64,000 nt of DNA from contig NZ_JACSQA010000004.1 of assembly GCF_014836845.1 (NCBI RefSeq), forward strand, positions 84,774 to 148,773, given 5' to 3'. The notes beneath the pieces were generated by a model that was not told where the DNA came from, did not search any database, and saw only the letters and a program-made list of their open reading frames with translations. A program made the translations under genes and the position numbers. Numbering within the stretch: position 1 is the stretch's first letter; every line of letters starts with the position of its first letter. Positions 15,692 through 23,928 of this stretch are shown here, in pieces. The DNA is from Ureibacillus galli (GTDB lineage Bacteria; Bacillota; Bacilli; Bacillales_A; Planococcaceae).

Positions 15692-16720
15692 ATGTGGATT
15701 TTACATAAAATTTTCTCGAAAATATCAAAGATTTCACTCCTACAGGCTGCCCTTTTAACAGTTGCTCTCATTTTAATAAGTAGTATTACGATGAGACTGG
15801 TTGAGCCGGAAACGTTCCCACGATTCATCGATGCCCTATGGTGGACGATGACGACCCTTGTAACGGTTGGATATGGCGATTATTTTCCGCAAAGTGACGT
15901 TGGAAGACTGTTTACGATGATTCTCCTTTATACGGTCGGTATCGGTGGAATGGGGATTATTATCGGGAAAGTATTCGAGAGCTTTAGCACATATCGAAGA
16001 ATGAAGGAGGAGGGGCGATTGAGCTATTCAGGAAAGGACCATTATATTTTAATCGGGTCATCAAAAGAAAAACTGGAAAATGTCGTAGAGGAAATTGTAA
16101 GTGGTGGCTATAAAGGGGATGTGGTCATTATTGATCACGGGGAGCGCTGCCCGATTGAATACGACAAAGTTCATTTTATAAGTGGCAATCCGGCTGAAGA
16201 AGAGGTCCTGATGAAGGCAAATATTCTGGAAGCAAAATCCGTCGCTATCTTTTCCGATGATCAACAAAATTTTGCCGAATATGCCGATGGAAAAACGTTA
16301 CTTACTGCTTCCAGGGTGGAGCATATCTCGAAAAAATACGATCAAAATATTTATACGATAGTCGAAATAAAGAAAGATAAACATATTGCTTTATTTGAAC
16401 ATGCCAATGTGGATGAATTCATTCTGTCCAACGATTCGGTTTCCCGACTGATGGCGCAAGCAGCCCTCCATCACGGTTCGAGTAAGTTATTTAAGCAAAT
16501 TTTAAGCAACACCGACGGGGAGAATCTTTATGAGATTAACGCCAAACCCGAATGGAAAACATACCGGGATGCTTCAATCGAGTTGTTTGATATGGGCGCC
16601 ATTTTAATTTCAGAAGGGAGCTCTTTAGACATTGCCCGCCGTCATCATGAGCAAATTCCTGACGGAGCGAAATTATTTATCATCTGTGATGAGGGAACTT
16701 ATCAAAAGATTGTTGGGTAA
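15692..16720 (+). CDS. Two-helix K+ channel with RCK/TrkA-N domain (YugO-like)
   Basis: The 342-aa protein has TM1 at ~17-34, a pore loop with the K+ selectivity filter TVGYGD at residues 58-63, TM2 at ~74-92 and then a cytosolic TrkA-N-type domain beginning HYILIGSSKEK. It is a ligand-gated potassium channel similar in layout to B. subtilis YugO. It starts six bases after the ligase stop and is the last gene of the lipoprotein/DUF350/ligase operon, before a terminator. The coupling suggests that the operon answers membrane-potential or envelope stress. Confidence 0.88.
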   Translation: MWILHKIFSKISKISLLQAALLTVALILISSITMRLVEPETFPRFIDALWWTMTTLVTVGYGDYFPQSDVGRLFTMILLYTVGIGGMGIIIGKVFESFSTYRRMKEEGRLSYSGKDHYILIGSSKEKLENVVEEIVSGGYKGDVVIIDHGERCPIEYDKVHFISGNPAEEEVLMKANILEAKSVAIFSDDQQNFAEYADGKTLLTASRVEHISKKYDQNIYTIVEIKKDKHIALFEHANVDEFILSNDSVSRLMAQAALHHGSSKLFKQILSNTDGENLYEINAKPEWKTYRDASIELFDMGAILISEGSSLDIARRHHEQIPDGAKLFIICDEGTYQKIVG

Positions 16721-16747
16721 TTGTGTCAATTATTGGTATATTAAAGG

Positions 16748-16778
16748 AAAGCCTCATTTTGGCGGGGCTTTGATTTTT
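16748..16778 (+). terminator. Rho-independent terminator of the channel operon
   Basis: AAAGCCTC / GGGGCTTT stem followed by GATTTTT, 27 bases after the channel stop codon. Confidence 0.75.
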
Positions 16779-16838
16779 ATTTAGGGAAACGATTTTGAAT
16801 ACATAAATGCATTCCAATTGATATATGGGGAGGTTAAA

Positions 16839-17408
16839 ATGTTATCGAGAGCTGAAAGGATTAAAAGGGAGAAAGTAGAAAATCGTAAACATTTGTTAAG
16901 TCTTCCAAAAGTATTTTTATTCTTAATAGTCAGTATCGTAATTTATTTATCATCGCTATTTTTATGGGTGAAAGCCCTTGAAGGAACAACGTATAGTGAG
17001 CTTTTGGAATCGGTCATCCAAATGAATATTATAGCGGTTGGTTTATTTATCGCTTTAGGTTGTTTAAATTGGGAGTTGATTACGGTCATCATCAGGTCAC
17101 TGCTCAAAATAGTATTCATGGTATGGGTTGTTTTGATGGTGCTGTTCTTCCCGATGAGTTCTATGGGTGAAAGCGTTTGGTTAATCGGACTTCCGTTTTT
17201 CTTTGTTTATCTGGAAGTGTTATTAGACATAAATGATGTTTTAAACCAAGTAAAAAAGGATTTCGCTATCCCGAAAATGAAGTTTGTGAATGGGGATATG
17301 TTAAAAAATCATTCGATTGCCATTTCAATCATCTTTTTAGCTGTCCTAAATGTAGTTATATCATATTTTATCGGTGATCTTTTAGAGGCAATAACCGTGT
17401 TCGGATAG
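16839..17408 (+). CDS. Multi-pass membrane protein of unknown function
   Basis: The 189-aa protein has a basic N-terminal tail (SRAERIKREKVENRKH) and about five hydrophobic segments. ATG 16839 has GGGGAGG five bases upstream, better than the ATG at 16818. Terminators stand on both sides, so it is monocistronic. No family is recognised and no catalytic or ligand-binding motif is visible. Confidence 0.7.
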   Translation: MLSRAERIKREKVENRKHLLSLPKVFLFLIVSIVIYLSSLFLWVKALEGTTYSELLESVIQMNIIAVGLFIALGCLNWELITVIIRSLLKIVFMVWVVLMVLFFPMSSMGESVWLIGLPFFFVYLEVLLDINDVLNQVKKDFAIPKMKFVNGDMLKNHSIAISIIFLAVLNVVISYFIGDLLEAITVFG

Positions 17409-17433
17409 AGAATATTGACATATGGATACAAAA

Positions 17434-17474
17434 TCTAACGACAATGCGTAACGCGTTTGTTGTTAGGTTTTTTT
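17434..17474 (+). terminator. Rho-independent terminator
   Basis: CTAACGACAA / TTGTTGTTAG stem with an AT-poor loop, followed by GTTTTTTT. Confidence 0.85.
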
Positions 17475-17626
17475 ATGTTTTCAGGCGTATTAAAAGGGAG
17501 TTATTTGTTGCAAATTTGTTAAAGTTCAACATTAATTCACAAAATTTATCACCTATCCCTAATGATTAAATCTATAATGGTGTAGAAGAATCGTGTCATT
17601 ACAATAAAAGTAGGTGTTGGAGATAA

Positions 17627-18193
17627 ATGTTACCTATCAAAAGACAACAACAAATTTTAACATGGTTAGAACAAGAAGGGACATTGCGAGTTTCTGAAAT
17701 TAGTGAAAGATTAGGAGTTTCAGAAATGACAGTTTATCGGGATATTAAACCTTTAATCGATGAACAAAAGGTTTCTAAAACATCCAAGGGGATTACCCTT
17801 GTTGTACAAACTCCAAATTTATTAAATCGATGTGCGTACTGTTTAAAAGAACCGACTTCAAGAATGGCAGTGCAATTAATCAAAAAGAACCAACAAATTG
17901 AGCAAGCTTGTTGTCCCCATTGCGCGCTTTTGCGATATAAGGATATTGAGCAGGACGTCTCTCAAATGATTTGCCGAGACTTTTTAAAAGATACAACAAT
18001 CAGTGCAAAAACGGCTATCTATCTTTTGAATGCGGATATCCAACTGAATTGTTGCCAACCACAGGTCATTGTTTTTGAATCAAAGAAACAAGCAAAACAA
18101 TTCCGAAAAGGGTTTGGTGGGACCATTTATAGTTTTGATGAAGCCATTCAAGCAATCGTTGATGAAATGCATCCGAAAAATGGTTGTTGTTAA
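17627..18193 (+). CDS. ycnK: Copper-responsive DeoR/NosL-fused repressor (YcnK)
   Basis: The 188-aa protein has an N-terminal DeoR helix-turn-helix (LRVSEISERLGVSEMTVYRD, residues 20-39) and a Cys-rich NosL-like C-terminal domain. Cysteines lie at 69 and 72 (CAYC), 95, 96 and 99 (CCPHC), 116, 142-143 and 187-188. The region QFRKGFGGTIYSFDEAI matches the NosL tail. B. subtilis YcnK has this fusion and the length (~190 aa) and represses copper-uptake genes. Here it precedes a PepSY membrane protein and a His-tailed lipoprotein rather than ycnJ. A TATAAT lies at 17573-17578. Confidence 0.85.
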   Translation: MLPIKRQQQILTWLEQEGTLRVSEISERLGVSEMTVYRDIKPLIDEQKVSKTSKGITLVVQTPNLLNRCAYCLKEPTSRMAVQLIKKNQQIEQACCPHCALLRYKDIEQDVSQMICRDFLKDTTISAKTAIYLLNADIQLNCCQPQVIVFESKKQAKQFRKGFGGTIYSFDEAIQAIVDEMHPKNGCC

Positions 18194-18240
18194 AGGTGAA
18201 ATTTTCTTCCATCAGCATTAAAAAGTAAGGAGGGCTAGGC

Positions 18241-19614
18241 ATGGATGAAACAACGAATCGTCTAGAAGAAAAAAGTAAAAAAACAACGAAAGCGGCCCTA
18301 TATAAATCGGTATGGCGATGGCATTTTTACGCAGGGATTATTTTTGCTCCTTTCCTAATCATTCTCGCCGTTACAGGTTCCATTTATTTATTTAAGCCAC
18401 AAATTGAACAAGTCATTTATAAAGATTATTATGAGGTAAACCCACAAGGGGAGAAAATCTCCGCTTCTGCGCAAATAGAAGAAGTGAAAAAACTGTACCC
18501 GGATGCCGTCGTAACCCAATATCGTCCAGGAGAAAATGACGAACGTTCAAGTGAAGTGGGCATCATTTCCAATGATGAGTCGTTAACGGTTTTTATAGAT
18601 CCGTATACAGGGGAGTCCCTTGGTGAATTAAATAATAATGATCGAATCATGGATCGAATTGAAGAATTTCACGGAGAATTAATGGCGGGAACAATCGGAG
18701 ACCGAATCGTAGAATTAGCTGCTTGCTGGGCGATTGTACTCATTGTGACAGGCCTTTTCTTATGGTTTCCGAGGAAGAAAAAGGACCTGTCGGGAGTGCT
18801 GTTTCCAAGGCTATCGAAAGGAAAAAAGGTTTTCAGAAGAGACATGCATGCAGTACCTGCCTTTTGGATCACAGCAGGAATGTTATTTCTTATTATGACC
18901 GGATTGCCTTGGTCCGGATTATGGGGAAATCAATTTCAGACAATCGTTACGAATACAGGAGAAGGGTATCCACCATCTGTTTGGATTGGTAATGCCCCAA
19001 CGTCCAATGTAAAAACAAAGGAAATTGCCGATGTCCCTTGGGCGGCGGAAAATTTAGAAGTACCGAAGTCTGAAGTGGAAGGGTATGTACCCATTTCCAT
19101 TGACGATGTAGTAGAGGTCGCCAATCGAGTAGGGATGCATCCGAGTTATACGGTCATTTTCCCAAATGGTAAAGAAGGGGTATTCACATTATCTGCCTTT
19201 CCTCCAAAAGCACAGGATGAAGCAACGATTCATATCGACCAATATTCTGGTGCGGTGCTTGCTGATTATCGTTATGATAACTACGGCGTAATGGGGAAAA
19301 TCATCGCTTGGGGAATCACATTACATAAAGGAACACAATTTGGTCTCATCAACCAACTTATTAGTCTTGTCATTTGTTTAGGGATTATTTTTGTTGTCGT
19401 AAGTGGATTTTACCTTTGGTGGAAACGGAAGCCGACACATAGTTTAGGGGCTCCGAAGGCCATTAGTATAAAGAAAATGAAGCTCTTCCTATTATTGATG
19501 ATTGCGCTCGGTATACTGTTTCCTTTAGTTGGATTGTCTCTTATTATTGTTTTCTTAATAGATTGGCTGATTATTAAAAGAATCTCGAAAGTTAGGATGT
19601 TTTTCAATGCATAA
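18241..19614 (+). CDS. PepSY-associated transmembrane protein (PepSY_TM family)
   Basis: The 457-aa protein has four to five membrane helices with two extracytoplasmic PepSY-like segments, a layout shared with FoxB/PiuB-type ferric reductases and their relatives. Visible family features are the N-terminal VWRWHFYAGIIFAPFLIILAVTGSIYLF helix block (18313-18396), EEFHGELMAG, and HKGTQFGLINQL before the last helices; these His residues may bind heme. It follows the ycnK-like gene by 47 bases with AAGGAGG upstream, so copper-linked redox or transport is likely but the exact reaction is unknown. Confidence 0.85.
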   Translation: MDETTNRLEEKSKKTTKAALYKSVWRWHFYAGIIFAPFLIILAVTGSIYLFKPQIEQVIYKDYYEVNPQGEKISASAQIEEVKKLYPDAVVTQYRPGENDERSSEVGIISNDESLTVFIDPYTGESLGELNNNDRIMDRIEEFHGELMAGTIGDRIVELAACWAIVLIVTGLFLWFPRKKKDLSGVLFPRLSKGKKVFRRDMHAVPAFWITAGMLFLIMTGLPWSGLWGNQFQTIVTNTGEGYPPSVWIGNAPTSNVKTKEIADVPWAAENLEVPKSEVEGYVPISIDDVVEVANRVGMHPSYTVIFPNGKEGVFTLSAFPPKAQDEATIHIDQYSGAVLADYRYDNYGVMGKIIAWGITLHKGTQFGLINQLISLVICLGIIFVVVSGFYLWWKRKPTHSLGAPKAISIKKMKLFLLLMIALGILFPLVGLSLIIVFLIDWLIIKRISKVRMFFNA

Positions 19615-20074
19615 GAAAAAAATGATATGGATGTTTCTTTTCATTGTGATGCTTAGTGGATGTTCCCTGAAACCGGACGTTGCCAAGCTCTATAAAGAAG
19701 AATCGCCCCTTCAATCAGAAATTATTATTCCTGACACATTTTCAGCCAATGAAAAAGAGACAATTAAAGTCATTCTGACACAACACGGGGAAAGAGTAGA
19801 AGATGCAGATTTTGTCCATTTTGAAATTTGGAAACAAGATGGAACGGTCACATATTATATGGAAGAAGCCTTTGATTTAGGCAACGGTGTGTATGGAATT
19901 AGTAAAGATTTTAATAGTGACGGTCTCTATTTTGTAAAAGTACATGCTGGCAATAATGGATCGATTATCGTTCCACAAAAACAATTTGTTGTGGGCAGTC
20001 TTTCTAAAAGTGAATTGGACTTTTTACAAAAAGGACAACAAAGTCAAATCGAAGGGCATGAACATCATCATTAA
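19607..20074 (+). CDS. FixH/YtkA-like lipoprotein with His-rich tail
   Basis: The 155-aa product has a signal peptide with lipobox LSGC (Cys19), a YtkA/FixH-type beta-sandwich region (DFVHFEIWKQDGTVTYYMEE, then GVYGISKDFNSDGLYFVKVH) and the C-terminal tail GHEHHH. Such extracellular domains occur in copper handling and cytochrome oxidase assembly. The start overlaps the PepSY gene by eight bases, so the two are co-translated. The His tail strengthens the metal link with the YcnK-type repressor upstream. Confidence 0.8.
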   Translation: MHKKKMIWMFLFIVMLSGCSLKPDVAKLYKEESPLQSEIIIPDTFSANEKETIKVILTQHGERVEDADFVHFEIWKQDGTVTYYMEEAFDLGNGVYGISKDFNSDGLYFVKVHAGNNGSIIVPQKQFVVGSLSKSELDFLQKGQQSQIEGHEHHH

Positions 20075-20080
20075 TAGAAG

Positions 20081-20118
20081 TAGAGACAACTTTCACATAT
20101 AGAAAGTTGTCTCTTTTC
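20081..20118. terminator. Bidirectional terminator
   Basis: AGAGACAACTTTC / GAAAGTTGTCTCT, a perfect 13-bp stem with a T-run on the plus strand, between the copper operon and convergent kimA. Confidence 0.9.
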
Positions 20119-20120
20119 AT

Positions 20121-21947
20121 TTATTTTTTCAAATGGTACGGTACCGTCGAAACGACGACGTTTCTTCGGAACAATAAGGAAGAACGGATAAGTATCCCCG
20201 ATTGGTTGTGAAGAATATTGTGCCATGTTTTCTTCGGAATAAATTGAGGAATGATTACCGTGACTTGGTAATTGGATTCACTTGCTTTATGTTCAACGAT
20301 ATCAATAAATTTCATCAGTGGATGAATGACACTTCGATATTGAGAATGCAAGGTTACTAATCTTACATCAGGCTGCCACTTCTTCCACTTTTCCTCAAAG
20401 GCTTTTTCATCCTCTCGATCAAAAGAAACATAGACGGCATACAGTTGGTCAGGCGAAAAAGCTTTCGCATAATTTAAGGAATTCTCGACCACTCGAGTCA
20501 TACCAGCGACCGGAACGATCATTACATTTCCATTAATGGCCTTTAGTTCATGATGGTTGGTAAATCTAAGTTGGTCACCGACATCACGATAATGTTTTCT
20601 AATGCGATGGAAAGCAAAAATGATAATAGGTAAAAATATAAAGATTGACCAGACTTGTTCGAATTTAGTGATAAAGAACATCATTGTCACAATAAAACTA
20701 ATGATAGCGCCTATGGAGTTAATGATTAATTTCGGAACCCATCCTTGCGGTTTTTCTTTAATCCATTTTACAATCATCCCGGTTTGAGAAAGGGTAAATG
20801 GAATGAACACACCTACTGCATACAGTGGGATAAGATGTTCCGTTTGTGCTTGAAAAGCAAAAATTAAAATAATCGAAGCAGCCCCAAGTATGATAATGCC
20901 ATTTGAATAACCTAATCGGTCTCCTCTTGCAAGAAACATTCTTGGAATGAACTTATCTTTTGCAAGGTTAACGGCAAGTAATGGGAAAGCAGAATAACCC
21001 GTATTTGCAGCTAAGATTAATATTAAAGCTGTAGTTCCTTGAATAAAGAAGTACATGAAATTACGTCCAAATGTTTCTTCTGCAATTTGTGAGACGACGG
21101 TTACTTCGGCACTTGGAGAGATTCCGTAAAAGTAAGCTAAAAATACAATCCCTGTAAATAATACCGCTAGTAAGCCACCCATCATTAATAAGGTTTTCGC
21201 CGCGTTCTTTGGTGCTGGATCTTTAAAATTAGGGATGGCGTTCGAAATCGCTTCAACTCCTGTAAGAGCAGAACAACCAGAGGCAAACGCCTTTAAAAGG
21301 ATAAACAAACTAACCCCCGCAACAGGAGTACCCATTTCAGTATGCAATGCTGGTGTAGCTTGACCTGTTACAATATGATAAATACTCACAGCGATTAAAA
21401 TAAATAAAGCAAGCACAAATAAGTAGACGGGGTATGCCAATATAGAGGCAGACTCTGTGACTCCCCTTAAATTTAAAATGGTAAGTAGAACTACAAAAAT
21501 AACCGCAATTTCTACATTAAAAGGGTGTAACGCTGGGAATGCAGATGTAATCGCATCGGTACCAGCAGAGACACTTACGGCTACCGTTAATATATAGTCT
21601 ACTAAAAGGGAACCCCCTGCAATTAAACCTGAATTTATGCCTAAGTTGCTTTTTGATACGACATACGCTCCACCTCCATGAGGATAAGCGAAAATAATTT
21701 GTCTATAAGACAAGATAAGCGCTACTAAAAGAATTAAAACACCCAATGCAATAGGGAGAGAGTACCAATATGCCAATACGCCTAATGTTGCCAAAACAAT
21801 TAGGATTTGTTCTGGACCATATGCTACGGATGATAGGGCATCCGAAGATAAGATAGCTAATGCTTTCGCTTTGTTTAGTTTTTGTTCACCAAGTTCAGTT
21901 GATTTCAGCGGTTTTCCAATTAAAACCCTTTTGATAGATGAAATCAT
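20121..21947 (-). CDS. kimA: KimA-type potassium importer (APC superfamily)
   Basis: The 608-aa protein has about 12 membrane helices followed by a ~150-residue cytosolic domain. It opens with KPLKSTELGEQKLNKAKALA and the LSSDALSSVAYGPEQILIVL helix 1 typical of KimA (YdaO). KimA is a high-affinity proton/K+ symporter whose synthesis and activity are shut down by c-di-AMP. A c-di-AMP riboswitch lies ~0.8 kb upstream on the same strand, with one small gene between. GAGGAGC lies eight bases before the ATG. The length matches B. subtilis KimA (607). Confidence 0.9.
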   Translation of the reverse strand: MISSIKRVLIGKPLKSTELGEQKLNKAKALAILSSDALSSVAYGPEQILIVLATLGVLAYWYSLPIALGVLILLVALILSYRQIIFAYPHGGGAYVVSKSNLGINSGLIAGGSLLVDYILTVAVSVSAGTDAITSAFPALHPFNVEIAVIFVVLLTILNLRGVTESASILAYPVYLFVLALFILIAVSIYHIVTGQATPALHTEMGTPVAGVSLFILLKAFASGCSALTGVEAISNAIPNFKDPAPKNAAKTLLMMGGLLAVLFTGIVFLAYFYGISPSAEVTVVSQIAEETFGRNFMYFFIQGTTALILILAANTGYSAFPLLAVNLAKDKFIPRMFLARGDRLGYSNGIIILGAASIILIFAFQAQTEHLIPLYAVGVFIPFTLSQTGMIVKWIKEKPQGWVPKLIINSIGAIISFIVTMMFFITKFEQVWSIFIFLPIIIFAFHRIRKHYRDVGDQLRFTNHHELKAINGNVMIVPVAGMTRVVENSLNYAKAFSPDQLYAVYVSFDREDEKAFEEKWKKWQPDVRLVTLHSQYRSVIHPLMKFIDIVEHKASESNYQVTVIIPQFIPKKTWHNILHNQSGILIRSSLLFRRNVVVSTVPYHLKK

Positions 21948-22023
21948 TTTGATTGCTCCTCTTCATAATATTTTCTTCTACATGTCAAAATGGATTGAAT
22001 TTTAAAGCGATGAATATCGTTTT

Positions 22024-22401
22024 TTAAGTAATGTGATGTAACCAACTATAGGCGGCATCACCTTGACTTGTTGTCACGACAATTTTGGCTCCCAACATTT
22101 TATAAATGGGTATATACCGACTTTGATGGGTGACGGCAACGATCACTTTTGTTCCCATTTCAGAAAAGAATAAAGTTAAATTAAAACCCTCATTTTCAGA
22201 ACGAGGAATGATATAGACGTTTTCGTAATCGATTAATTTATCAACTAAATTGATAAAGTCCATTTTGCTAGAATCACTTTTTTGAATATGGCTTAATAGG
22301 GATTGCTCATAGGACATTACTTCTACAGGAGACTCGGAATCGGTTAGTGACACGATTGCATCGTAAAACGCTTCGCTACATACAATTAAATTGTTTGTCA
22401 T
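22024..22401 (-). CDS. Unknown protein in the c-di-AMP riboswitch/kimA unit
   Basis: The 125-aa soluble protein starts at ATG 22401 with GAAGGG six bases upstream; the frame extends 28 codons further without a better start. It alternates strands and helices and ends with a nucleotide-fold-like segment (GTKVIVAVTHQSRYIPIYKM, then LGAKIVVTTS), vaguely like a TrkA-N/Rossmann half. I do not recognise the family. Its place between the c-di-AMP riboswitch and kimA suggests a role in K+ homeostasis, which is an inference from context. Confidence 0.65.
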   Translation of the reverse strand: MTNNLIVCSEAFYDAIVSLTDSESPVEVMSYEQSLLSHIQKSDSSKMDFINLVDKLIDYENVYIIPRSENEGFNLTLFFSEMGTKVIVAVTHQSRYIPIYKMLGAKIVVTTSQGDAAYSWLHHIT

Positions 22402-22574
22402 GTGTATCCCTTCTTTAAATGATCTTGAAAAGCTTTTGCAAAATAAAAAGACCAATAACACTCTTTCTCCGGCATGTAGCAGCACAAAACAATCAAGCTC
22501 AAAAGTGAATAAAATTCACGATTATCCCTTTGAATGATTTGTAAGTTGCTCATGTAATGGAGAAAAAGCATCAT
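22398..22574 (-). CDS. Doubtful small ORF overlapping the next start by ATGA
   Basis: A frame of 58 codons (MMLFLHYMSNLQ... ending DHLKKGYT) terminates in a TGA that overlaps the ATG of the 125-aa gene, the pattern of translational coupling. The start has only a distant AGGTG and the composition (many Cys, Tyr, Phe) is unusual. It could equally be untranslated leader between the riboswitch and the operon. Confidence 0.25.
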   Translation of the reverse strand: MMLFLHYMSNLQIIQRDNREFYSLLSLIVLCCYMPEKECYWSFYFAKAFQDHLKKGYT

Positions 22575-22701
22575 TGGTCTACTTAACACCTAGCAAGCAA
22601 TCAGCCGTCTCTGTGTTCTGTCTTCCATGGTACTTTTTCAATTAATAGGCATAATAAAAAGACCTACGTACAATCAAGCTGCCTTTTTGCTGTTAAATCC
22701 A

Positions 22702-22736
22702 ACAAAAAAAGCCCCCTGAAATAAGGCGGTCTTTAT
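22702..22736 (-). terminator. c-di-AMP riboswitch terminator (kimA side)
   Basis: On the minus strand, GCCTTATTTCAGGGGGC with partial pairing and a seven-T run follows the aptamer directly. It is the expected off-state terminator when c-di-AMP is bound. Confidence 0.7.
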
Positions 22737-22737
22737 G

Positions 22738-22868
22738 ACCTCCTTCGCTTTAGCCGACGAAGTTAGCTGACGGGTAGGATGGCGAAAGAGTTTCTCATCC
22801 CTTCTACTAACTGTAGAATTAACCCCAAAAGATTGGTTCCTCCGTTCCTGGTACCAGGATTAGGCCGA
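22738..22868 (-). ncRNA. c-di-AMP riboswitch (ydaO/yuaA class) reading to kimA
   Basis: The minus strand carries the conserved blocks of the ydaO class in order: GAACGGAGGAACCAAT, TTTTGGGGTTAATTC, a GGGATG / CATCC arm, then TACCCGTCAGCTAACTTCGT and GCGAAGGAGG. The aptamer binds c-di-AMP, and in Bacillus controls kimA and other K+ or cell-wall genes. A second copy faces the other way 180 bases further on. Confidence 0.92.
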
Positions 22869-23042
22869 TAATTAATTTATGAAAGAAATATACTTCTAGA
22901 TTGATAATCTGTAAATAGTCGAAAAGTGCTATTTATTACATAAAACGATGTTTATAATGAGGATGGAAAGTACATGTTTTATCCAATAAATGTTCTTTAC
23001 AACCATTTTTTCTAATAGTATTATAAAGTCAATTTTAACCTC

Positions 23043-23168
23043 ATTCGCTGAATTCAAATTTTGAATCGGGGGAACCAATGTTTAGGGGTGAATCCTCATA
23101 AGAGGTAGGGTGACTCTAACCATCCAAACCCGACAGCTAACCTCGTAAGCGTTGTTTGGAGAGAGCAG
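23043..23168 (+). ncRNA. c-di-AMP riboswitch (ydaO/yuaA class) reading to DUF2294 gene
   Basis: Conserved blocks are CGCTGAATT, ATCGGGGGAACCAATGTTT, AGGGGTGAATCC, GGTAGGG / ACCC, and CCCGACAGCTAACCTCGTAA. It is the sister of the riboswitch on the opposite strand at 22738-22868; the sequences between them hold the two divergent promoters. No clear T-rich terminator follows, so the output may be translational or use a weak terminator in 23170-23290. Confidence 0.92.
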
Positions 23169-23307
23169 GTGAAGAGATGATGATATTGGAAGTTTTCTTT
23201 TGATAGATTTGGGAAATCAAGATAGTAGTTGTTGCTTAGAAAAAGAATGATCGGGATATATTAAGCTCAACTAGAAAAGGAAAGTCAATTTATCAATTGG
23301 AGGCAGT

Positions 23308-23700
23308 ATGTTAAGTTCAAAAAAGAAACTAGAAGCTGAAATTAGTGAGGCATTTATTAAATTTCAGCGGGAATTGATCGGAAAAGGCCCACAAGAGGCT
23401 AAAACCTATATTATAAAAGACATGCTCATTACTCGATTCAAAGGTGTTCTGACGGTGGAAGAGAAGCACCTTGTTCGTAACGATACGGGTAAAAAACTCG
23501 TTAAGCAAATGAGAACGTTACTTCGTGAACTTTATAGTGCAGAGCACGAAAGAATTGTAGAAGAAAGTACAGGATGTAAAGTTCTTTCCTCCCATTCTGA
23601 CATAAGTACGAATACAGGAGAAAGAATCGAAGTATTTATTTTGGAGAAAGACTTAGAACAAATTTTAACTAGTCAATCTGAAAAAGAATTAAGAAAATAA
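23308..23700 (+). CDS. DUF2294 family protein
   Basis: The 130-aa protein matches DUF2294: an N-terminal KKKLEAEISEAFIKFQRELI helix, GKGPQEAKTYIIKDMLITRF, then CKVLSSHSDISTNTGERIEV. Members occur as one or two domains in Firmicutes and are unassigned, sometimes noted beside K+/Na+ transport genes. GGAGG precedes the ATG. It is the sole gene behind the plus-strand c-di-AMP riboswitch and ahead of a terminator, tying DUF2294 to c-di-AMP signalling. Confidence 0.85.
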   Translation: MLSSKKKLEAEISEAFIKFQRELIGKGPQEAKTYIIKDMLITRFKGVLTVEEKHLVRNDTGKKLVKQMRTLLRELYSAEHERIVEESTGCKVLSSHSDISTNTGERIEVFILEKDLEQILTSQSEKELRK

Positions 23701-23726
23701 AACCTCTAAAAAACAACTCATATCTA

Positions 23727-23762
23727 TGAAAAAAACTCGTTCATTATAACGGGTTTTTTTCA
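23727..23762. terminator. Rho-independent terminator
   Basis: AAAAAACTCGTTcattatAACGGGTTTTTTT hairpin, 27 bases after the DUF2294 stop. Confidence 0.8.
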
Positions 23763-23928
23763 ATAGCTCACTTTCTGATAGACAGATTTGATAGAGAATC
23801 GCCTTAAAATGAGCCTCCTTTAATTATTTTTTTCGATTAAGATATTAGCCTATTTGTTTAAGTAAATCGTGATAAAATTTAACGTATAGAGCGATGCAGT
23901 TTATGAAAATAAAGGGGGTAAGAGATGA

